The notes under the pieces are model-generated. The model was given only the letters and a program-made list of their open reading frames with translations, was not told the DNA's origin and did not search any database. From Promethearchaeota archaeon (GTDB taxonomy: Archaea > Asgardarchaeota > Lokiarchaeia > Sigyniarchaeales > SOKP01), in the NCBI GenBank assembly GCA_019058445.1, contig JAHPZA010000003.1:292819-356818 (forward strand): a DNA stretch of 64,000 nt, in the 5' to 3' direction. The position numbers and the translations under genes were made by a program. Positions 38,205-44,019 of the stretch are shown here, piece by piece (the first letter of the stretch is position 1; the number at the start of each line of letters is the position of its first letter).

Positions 38205-38317
38205 CCTACCGTTGGGACGACGGGAAGTTACGCTTGTGGAGATCTTGTAAGACACCCTTTAAGGTGCTTTGGTCAGGGAAACAAGAATCCAGATCCTATA
38301 TGGACTGGTAGTTCAAG
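38205..38317 (+). ncRNA. Omega-RNA (reRNA) scaffold and right end of the tnpB element
   Basis: The sequence after tnpB folds into successive hairpins: 38209-38223 (CCGT/ACGG), 38253-38266 (CACC/GGTG) and 38289-38308 (CCAG-TCC/GGA-CTGG). It then ends in TAGTTCAAG. This layout and the terminal TTCA-type end are typical of the 3' scaffold of TnpB guide RNAs, so the guide would start just after about 38316 in flanking DNA. All three stems look intact although tnpB is broken. Confidence 0.65.
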
Positions 38318-38345
38318 CAAGATTCATTCTAAACTGGATATCTAA

Positions 38346-38405
38346 TTATAAATATTTATTAATTGCATCCGTTAGTATATCTATTTAGGATTTATTAATT
38401 TAAAA
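38346..38405 (-). pseudogene. 3' remnant of a second peroxiredoxin gene
   Basis: On the minus strand the last 12 codons read IDILTDAINKYL followed by TAA, against IEILTDAIDKYL plus TAA at the end of the peroxiredoxin gene 38583-39098. DNA similarity continues a little further with a 1-nt deletion and then fades. It stops about 30 nt from the right end of the tnpB element. It is a duplicated peroxiredoxin reduced to its tail. Confidence 0.6.
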
Positions 38406-38468
38406 TATGGAAACAATTTATTGGTTAAAATGATTTAAATGTTTAATAACACTCATTAATTTTATAAA

Positions 38469-38533
38469 CCTTAATCCTTGGCTAGGATGTCAGCAAATGT
38501 CTAAAGTTTTTACATTTGCCTCATTCGTTAAGG
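38469..38533 (-). promoter_or_regulatory. SECIS element of the peroxiredoxin selenoprotein gene
   Basis: On the minus strand, 49 nt after the peroxiredoxin stop codon: basal stem CCTTAA/TTAAGG (38528-38533 with 38469-38474), 5' core ATGA (38521-38524), an 8-bp apical stem GCAAATGT/ACATTTGC (38512-38519 with 38493-38500), an 11-nt loop starting AAAAA, and 3' core TGAC (38489-38492). ATGA, TGA and unpaired A's are the marks of eukaryotic SECIS elements; Lokiarchaeota are reported to have this type. A side hairpin at 38474-38488 follows the 3' core. A second copy at 39195 has the same core spacing (36 nt) with different stem bases. Confidence 0.8.
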
Positions 38534-38582
38534 AAAGAATTTAAAATTTCAGTTAAGGAATGGTGTATCGATTATCATTTAC

Positions 38583-39098
38583 TTATAAATATTTATCAAT
38601 CGCATCAGTTAATATTTCTATTGTGGGTCTATCTTCTTTACTACCTATATAATACCAAACTATTTCTCCATTTTTTTTAATAAGTACTTTAGCAGGAAGA
38701 GCATTATTAACTTGTAAATCATCATGACCATCGGTTTTTTCTGTTACAAACATATTATATGATTTAGCTATTTTTCCGCCTTTATCAGGGATAGTCGTGA
38801 AATTAAAATTATTAACTTCTTTCATCTTTTTCAATCGTCTAGTACTATCTTTTGCTATTGCTATTAACTTTACGTTGCGTTTTTCGAACTCTGACATATT
38901 TTTGGTTAAGTATTTAAAGTGTTCTATTCAATATACTCACCATCCCCCTCTAAAGAAGTCGATTAAAACCCCTCGATGGTTCTCAAGCATAATCGCTAAA
39001 TTTGCTTCATTCCCATCAATGTCGGTTGTATCGATAGTAGGAGCTTTGGAACCAATAGGTAATCCTTTATTAGGTATAGAAATATGTAAATCTGTCAT
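38583..39098 (-). CDS. Peroxiredoxin-like selenoprotein with UxxU active site (two in-frame TGA)
   Basis: Reading TGA as selenocysteine gives a 171-residue AhpC/TSA-type protein from ATG 39098 to TAA 38583. Residues 50-60 read RGGW-Sec54-VY-Sec57-IEHF, where relatives have RGGWCxYC. The two TGA codons are at 38937-38939 and 38928-38930; they are the only in-frame stops. Thioredoxin-fold signatures continue with LIAIAKDS, IPDKGG and LPAKVLIKKNGEIVWYY. The role would be reduction of peroxides or disulfides in the cytosol. A SECIS lies 49 nt downstream. Ignoring the TGAs leaves only 104 residues from Met68, which lack the active site. Sequencing error is unlikely at two codons that both fall on the CxxC cysteines. 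Confidence 0.85.
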
Positions 39099-39194
39099 TA
39101 TTAACAATAAAAACAATAGAAATAAAAAGGATATTGAAATATTTTAAAAGAAAAAATAAAGAAAAATGATTAATTGTGTGTAGCGTTTTTTAAT

Positions 39195-39259
39195 CCTTAA
39201 TCCTTGGCTAGGCCGTCAGCATACGTCTATATTTTATACGTCTGCCTCATTCTATTAGG
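39195..39259 (-). promoter_or_regulatory. SECIS element of the zinc-ribbon microprotein gene
   Basis: On the minus strand it has core ATGA at 39247-39250 and TGAC at 39215-39218, exactly 36 nt end to end as in the peroxiredoxin SECIS. The apical stem GCAGACGT/ACGTATGC (one mismatch) has a sequence different from the other copy but pairs, and the loop contains ATAAAA. The basal stem is 39195-39201 with 39254-39259. It begins 38 nt after the TAA of the gene at 39298. Its position fits a 3'-UTR SECIS for that gene; it lies before the peroxiredoxin start, so it cannot be that gene's 3' element. Confidence 0.7.
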
Positions 39260-39297
39260 AATTAAATTAAATTTTTTAATTACGTCAGATATATGAT

Positions 39298-39411
39298 TTA
39301 TCATTTAAATCTTAGTTCCATGAAAAATACAAATCTTCGACAGTTAGGGCAATAATAGTATCCACTCGTATTCTCTTGTATTGTATGTCCACACTTTTGG
39401 CATATTATCAT
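39298..39411 (-). CDS. Zinc-ribbon microprotein with C-terminal selenocysteine (in-frame TGA)
   Basis: ATG 39411 opens a 36-codon frame with Cys4-x2-Cys7 and Cys21-Pro-Asn-Cys24, followed by TGA (39301-39303) and then TAA. If TGA is Sec the product has 37 residues ending FKU. Sec37 is 33 residues after Cys4, exactly where Cys39 lies after Cys6 in the homolog at 36110-36262, with no gap in the alignment. A SECIS follows 38 nt later. Without Sec insertion the product is the same protein minus its last residue. TATATATAAATA at about 39489-39501 may be its TATA box. A redox or metal-binding role is inferred. Confidence 0.6.
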
Positions 39412-39654
39412 ATGGTATCATTTAGTTGATAATTTGACATCTTTTAAAGTTTAATTTTATATTTTAAATATTAATTAGCAAATCATATTTATATATATAA
39501 ATCCGAGAAAAAAGTCGCTTTTTTCAGATGAAAACACGTACATAAAATTGCGTAATTAAATTTATATTATCCAACCCTATTATTATATCAATTCCTAAAA
39601 GTATAATGCATTGAAATATTATCTAAAATATTAACAGAAAGGGGTTGTTTTTTT

Positions 39655-40407
39655 ATAAATATCGTTAAAATAATCGTTGACGGATTTGGTGGAGTAGGAA
39701 AGACAACCTTACTCAAAAAACTCGAGTACGGAATCTTCGACCCAGATACAAGGTTAACGATCGGATGCGATTTTTTTGCTAAAAAAACAAACCTTTTTGG
39801 ACATAGTGTAACTGCACAATTTTGGGATTTAGTAGGAGCAGCCCGATTTAATTTTTTGCGACCAATTTGTTATAAGGGAGCAAATTGTATTGTTTTAGTG
39901 GCAGACCTCACGAGACCAATCACTTTTGAGCGAATTGATTATTTTATTGAAGTCGCAAAAAAAGCTAATATTAATCCTAATCAAATTATTTTAGTAGGAG
40001 CCAAAACAGACTTATTTTATGAAAGAAGCGTTGACTCCCTTTATTTATCAACAATTTTAGAAAAGCTTGGCATATCCGAATCCGTAGAAACATCGGCAAG
40101 AAATAACCATAATTTAGAGGAATTATTTGAATTAGCTACTGCCTTGGCAATGTATCACAAGGGAATGATTACTGAAAATGAATATATCTTTATGAAAGAA
40201 GAAGTTAAACAGAGAATTAAAGAACCAGTGCCCGAACCATATGAAAAATTAATAAGAAAATGCTGGAAGTGTGGAAGATCGTTATTCTTTCACGAATTTT
40301 GCGATTCTAATAATAAAATTTATAATGAAGAGAGATTATTAGAATTATGGGAAAATCCTGTTCTTGAATTTTATTGCTGTGCTTGTTATAAAGAGCTAAC
40401 TTCTTAA
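39655..40407 (+). CDS. Ras/Rab-like small GTPase with C-terminal zinc finger, no standard start codon
   Basis: The frame encodes G1 GFGGVGKT (residues 10-17), a switch I Thr in LTIGCDFF, G3 WDLVGAARF (like WDTAGQERF), G4 VGAKTDL (AKTD in place of NKxD) and G5 ETSARNN. Residues about 202-250 add a zinc finger (CWKCG...CCACYK). No ATG, GTG or TTG exists between the upstream stop at 39604 and the P-loop; the first in-frame ATG (39856) would remove the G1 and G3 motifs. ATA 39655, 10 nt after AGAAAGGGG, gives the normal N-terminus length. Alternatively one extra T in the run 39648-39654 has broken a TTG start. Such GTPases are expanded in Asgard archaea. Confidence 0.8.
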   Translation: MNIVKIIVDGFGGVGKTTLLKKLEYGIFDPDTRLTIGCDFFAKKTNLFGHSVTAQFWDLVGAARFNFLRPICYKGANCIVLVADLTRPITFERIDYFIEVAKKANINPNQIILVGAKTDLFYERSVDSLYLSTILEKLGISESVETSARNNHNLEELFELATALAMYHKGMITENEYIFMKEEVKQRIKEPVPEPYEKLIRKCWKCGRSLFFHEFCDSNNKIYNEERLLELWENPVLEFYCCACYKELTS

Positions 40408-40432
40408 TTCTTAATTACTCAAAAAAAAAAGC

Positions 40433-41200
40433 TTAATCATTTAAAATTTGTTTAACAATTTTCTCCATTTCAATAAGACTCGGAGACTCATCTAATAGTT
40501 CAATTATAGGTTTACCTTCCAAATCATAATTCGTAATATTTTGATCATCCGGTATCTGTCCGATTATGGGTAAGTTTAATTCATTTAATTTCTTATAAAT
40601 AATCTCTATGTTCCCTTTTACTTTATTAATAATAACTCCTATTTTTTTGTAGCTTGTGAACTTTTTAGCACTCTTCCTAATGGAATTAGCGGTTTCAATG
40701 CTTCTTAAAGAGATATCAGTGACAATTATTATGAAATCGACGGATTTTAAGACCATTCGATTAATTTGCTCAAGTCCTGCTTCGCAATCGATTAAGATAA
40801 TATTAAAATCTTTCGTAATTGATTCTAATACTTTTCTTAATAGAGTATTTGAAGGACAAAAACATCCCGGTCCCTCCGGCTGTCCAATTGAAAATAAGCA
40901 AAAATTTTTACTTTCAGCCATCCCTTCATATACATCAAAATCAATTCTTTCTGCGAGTTTTTGAGTATCTTCACTTTTACTGTGGGCTTGTCTTACAGCA
41001 TTAAGTCTAATTTGTTCAAGACTCTTCTCAGGAGTAAGTTTTACCATACTACATAAATGAGGGTGAGTCGGATCGGCATCAATTAACAGCATCTTATAAT
41101 CATATAATTGAGTAATTATTTTAGCCATTAGAGTTGTAAGTACGGTTTTACCAACTCCTCCCTTTCCTGTTACGGCAATTGTAAGTGGATTAGCTTTCAT
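40433..41200 (-). CDS. CooC-type nickel-insertion ATPase (MinD/SIMIBI family)
   Basis: The 255-residue protein has the deviant Walker A GKGGVGKT (residues 12-19), the LLIDADPTHP segment and the CooC-type metal motif GPGCFCPSN with Cys113 and Cys115. CooC proteins use ATP to load nickel into carbon monoxide dehydrogenase or acetyl-CoA synthase. It lies just downstream of an ACS-beta-related gene on the same strand (29-nt gap), which supports a role in CODH/ACS maturation. It is convergent with the GTPase gene. Confidence 0.78.
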   Translation of the reverse strand: MKANPLTIAVTGKGGVGKTVLTTLMAKIITQLYDYKMLLIDADPTHPHLCSMVKLTPEKSLEQIRLNAVRQAHSKSEDTQKLAERIDFDVYEGMAESKNFCLFSIGQPEGPGCFCPSNTLLRKVLESITKDFNIILIDCEAGLEQINRMVLKSVDFIIIVTDISLRSIETANSIRKSAKKFTSYKKIGVIINKVKGNIEIIYKKLNELNLPIIGQIPDDQNITNYDLEGKPIIELLDESPSLIEMEKIVKQILND

Positions 41201-41229
41201 TTTATGTTTAGAATGGTTTTTTTAATTTA

Positions 41230-41994
41230 TTACTCCCCCATTTTACTTCGTTCCTCCAAAACTTCCTTAACTTCCTCACATATATCATAATATGGACATA
41301 CCTCACATTCCCAATCATAGTCGCAATCTATTCTTTTCTTCCATTTCTCTATTTTATCTTTCCATTTTAAGTCAATATACTTACGGATATCAGATGTGAT
41401 TTCAATAAATTTATCTATTAACTCCGGATATGAATTAATAAAAATTACTTCGATAGAGGTGATTAATTCCTTAAAATATTGCTTATATAAGTGGATAATG
41501 GCTTTTCCTAATAATTCAAAAGAGAACTTTTTTTTTACGCTTTCACTAATACGACACCAAAATCTTCTTGGGATGGTACGGATCATAAAGCCTTCAATCC
41601 CGCTCGAGATAAAACTAAGATGTCTAAGCGCATCAAATTCTTTTTCACTTATCTTTGTAGAACCAATTAATATGAAAATTCCAAAATCAATTGACTGTTC
41701 TGAGATTTCATTTATTTCCGGACCAATTAAAGTGATTATTCCATCTTGAATATGGGCTATTTCATAATAAGGATATACTAATGAGAAAGATTTCTTATTT
41801 ATGCCCCCTAATTCAAGGCCTGTTTCTTCTTTTAAAATAATTTCTTTAAAACCATCTAATTCTACACCTATCTTCATTTTTTTAAAGTAAGTAGAGAGTT
41901 CTGAAGTCTTTTCATAAACACTAACCTTCTTTCCAGCATTAGCTTCCTTTTCTATAAATTCTCTAATCCTTTCTATTGCTTTTGAGTTTTCCAC
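41230..41994 (-). CDS. Acetyl-CoA synthase beta (CdhC)-related protein lacking the A-cluster domain
   Basis: The 254-residue protein matches the N-terminal half of the archaeal ACDS beta subunit CdhC: VELDGFKE...LELGGINKKSFSLV, IQDGIITLIGPEI, SSGIEGFMIRTIPRRFWCRIS and FELLGKAIIHLYK follow the same order. The C-terminal A-cluster part of CdhC is missing. Instead a short tail has CDYDWECEVCPYYDIC, four cysteines able to hold a metal site. It probably does not make acetyl-CoA itself; a chaperone, scaffold or regulatory role beside the CooC protein 29 nt downstream is more likely. The match is by recognition, without a score. Confidence 0.65.
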   Translation of the reverse strand: MENSKAIERIREFIEKEANAGKKVSVYEKTSELSTYFKKMKIGVELDGFKEIILKEETGLELGGINKKSFSLVYPYYEIAHIQDGIITLIGPEINEISEQSIDFGIFILIGSTKISEKEFDALRHLSFISSGIEGFMIRTIPRRFWCRISESVKKKFSFELLGKAIIHLYKQYFKELITSIEVIFINSYPELIDKFIEITSDIRKYIDLKWKDKIEKWKKRIDCDYDWECEVCPYYDICEEVKEVLEERSKMGE

Positions 41995-42058
41995 TATTTA
42001 TTATAAACCTTTTTTACCTTTTAAATTGCCTTATTTAAATTTAATTTTGATTTAACTA

Positions 42059-43984
42059 TTATTCAAAGATTTCATGGAGAACTCTTCCTTGAGAATCCTT
42101 AGGTTTTGGAATTTTAAGATAATGGGCAAAAGTGGGGGCCAAATCGATTAAGTCCACGAAATCTTTCAATTCAATACCCTTTCTTATATTTGGACCTGTT
42201 ATAATTAGTGGAACGCTATTTGAGTAATTTCCGAACTTTTCATTCGGTAAATAATAAGCATGAGCTCCAAAACAGTTTTTTGCTGGAGAAATAACAGGTT
42301 CTCCCATATATTTTCTTGAAATTTCCGATGGATTGAGTTGTTCTAAAATTTCATCATAAATTTGATAAGGTGGATTTAAAAAATAAATCACATCTCCCAC
42401 TCTATTTCCGTTTAATCCTAAGTAATTGGCTTCTTCCCTTTTAAGAGCAAGTTTTATAACTTTGTCTCCAGTCTGAGGATCTTTCAAATTTGTTAGAGCA
42501 TCAATGATATTATCTCTTACTGATTCATATTCTGCAGAAGTTACTATACCTTGGGGATCCCTTCCCTTTAAATTTACCCAAATAAAAGGAGGTTCAACAT
42601 AAGGAAATGCATACGTCTTTTCCCAGTCTATGATATATTTTTTTTGAGCTTCATTCCACTTATAACTTAATAATCCGGCGTTCATTAAAACAAACGGAAT
42701 ATTGACGATCTTCCATGCGGGCATAGCACCATGATCAGATACAAATATCGTAATCGTTTCGTTATCTACACAAGAATTAAGTAAGTCCCCTACTAAGTCA
42801 TCGATAATTTTATAAGCTATCTCAACATTTCTACTCGCTCTTTGGAAGTTATCTTCGGAAAATATAGGTGAATTCTTATGCAAAAATGCTAATTCTTTAT
42901 GATTAACGCTATCTAAAAGATGGACATGAAAGTAGCAAACATTCCAATTTAACTGGGTCTTAGCGTATTTAATTGCGTTTTGTAATGTTAAAGCCTCTTT
43001 TCGGGCATAAGTTAAATAAGACTCAACTTTACCTTCAATTTTGTACTCAATTTCTTGAATTTTTGGAGCAAGATCATAACTTATAACATTTTTAATTAAA
43101 TCTTCACCTAATTCATCGGGTTTCGTCCAACCTTTAGTATTATAGATAGAAGTGGTTTGAATCTTTATTGAAGTACCCTCCTTAGAAAGCTCTAAGATTT
43201 TAATTTTAAATAAACAAGGTAAAACTCCATAATTTGTTGAAATTTCTGATTTTATCCAATCACTCCAGCCATTTTTCTTAATTATGATCCATTGATTATT
43301 TTTTTCATTAAGGATTGACAGAGAATCATAACCTTGACCATTAGAACTAGTAATATAACCGGATAAAACAGTTTTTTCAGGCGTGTTCACAGGAGTCATA
43401 TCAACACTTATTTGAAGTGGATCTTGTTCATTTTTAGGCATTTCGACATTATTCTTAACTTTCAAGATTCTTTTTGATAATATTTCTGAATCGCTTGAAA
43501 ATTCGAAAAATAGGGGGTATGATATTACTCTTGGAAATGATTTATAAATTTGAAAGTCACCAGTAAATTGCCATATGAGCAGACTCATCGCACCATTTTT
43601 AAAATTAGCTGGCCATCCACTGGGATAATTTATGACAAATGGAGTATATCCACTCCTATCTGCAACATCCCAAAGGTATTCTGCTTTGCAGAATCTCGAT
43701 AATTGAGTTCGTGACCTATGGCGTAAACCAAGCTCAAATGGATCACCTGGAATATGGACATAGAAACTTGTGGCACCATGGACTGCTGTCGTTGTTCCAG
43801 TAGCTATCGTCGTCCAGTTTGTAGGAGTATCACAGGGAGGACAAGAGTATGCCACGGTATATATTCCCTCCTCTACAAGTTGACTAATATTAGGCAAACT
43901 ACCTTCATTCATAAATTTCTTAACAAGGTAAGGTATTGCCTGGTCAACACCAATTAATAATAGCTTTTTTCGCTTGGAAGTCAT
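42059..43984 (-). CDS. Type I phosphodiesterase/nucleotide pyrophosphatase-like (alkaline phosphatase superfamily)
   Basis: The 641-residue protein begins with LLLIGVDQAIPYL (first metal Asp) and has a threonine nucleophile candidate in PTNWTTIATG, then VSDHGAMP (Asp-His metal pair) and FGAHAYYLPNEKFG near the C-terminus. An insertion of about 180 residues in the middle is beta-rich. Members hydrolyse phosphodiesters or nucleotide-sugar pyrophosphates, or are phosphoglycerate mutase-like. No signal peptide is present. It is 35 nt downstream of the hexosaminidase gene on the same strand, so a shared role in aminosugar breakdown is plausible. Confidence 0.78.
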   Translation of the reverse strand: MTSKRKKLLLIGVDQAIPYLVKKFMNEGSLPNISQLVEEGIYTVAYSCPPCDTPTNWTTIATGTTTAVHGATSFYVHIPGDPFELGLRHRSRTQLSRFCKAEYLWDVADRSGYTPFVINYPSGWPANFKNGAMSLLIWQFTGDFQIYKSFPRVISYPLFFEFSSDSEILSKRILKVKNNVEMPKNEQDPLQISVDMTPVNTPEKTVLSGYITSSNGQGYDSLSILNEKNNQWIIIKKNGWSDWIKSEISTNYGVLPCLFKIKILELSKEGTSIKIQTTSIYNTKGWTKPDELGEDLIKNVISYDLAPKIQEIEYKIEGKVESYLTYARKEALTLQNAIKYAKTQLNWNVCYFHVHLLDSVNHKELAFLHKNSPIFSEDNFQRASRNVEIAYKIIDDLVGDLLNSCVDNETITIFVSDHGAMPAWKIVNIPFVLMNAGLLSYKWNEAQKKYIIDWEKTYAFPYVEPPFIWVNLKGRDPQGIVTSAEYESVRDNIIDALTNLKDPQTGDKVIKLALKREEANYLGLNGNRVGDVIYFLNPPYQIYDEILEQLNPSEISRKYMGEPVISPAKNCFGAHAYYLPNEKFGNYSNSVPLIITGPNIRKGIELKDFVDLIDLAPTFAHYLKIPKPKDSQGRVLHEIFE

Positions 43985-44019
43985 TGTAAATCGCTTATAA
44001 AATTTATAAGATACGTTTT

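Noticed and set aside
38797..39147. 116-codon plus-strand frame over the peroxiredoxin start
   Set aside because: It is antisense to the TGA-containing peroxiredoxin frame, which has clear homology on the minus strand. It has no motif of its own.
38469..39259. The two similar hairpins as ends of a MITE or of the tnpB element
   Set aside because: Only core and flanks are conserved while stems differ and still pair, and each follows a TGA-containing minus-strand gene at a similar distance. There are no terminal repeats or target duplications. SECIS explains them better.
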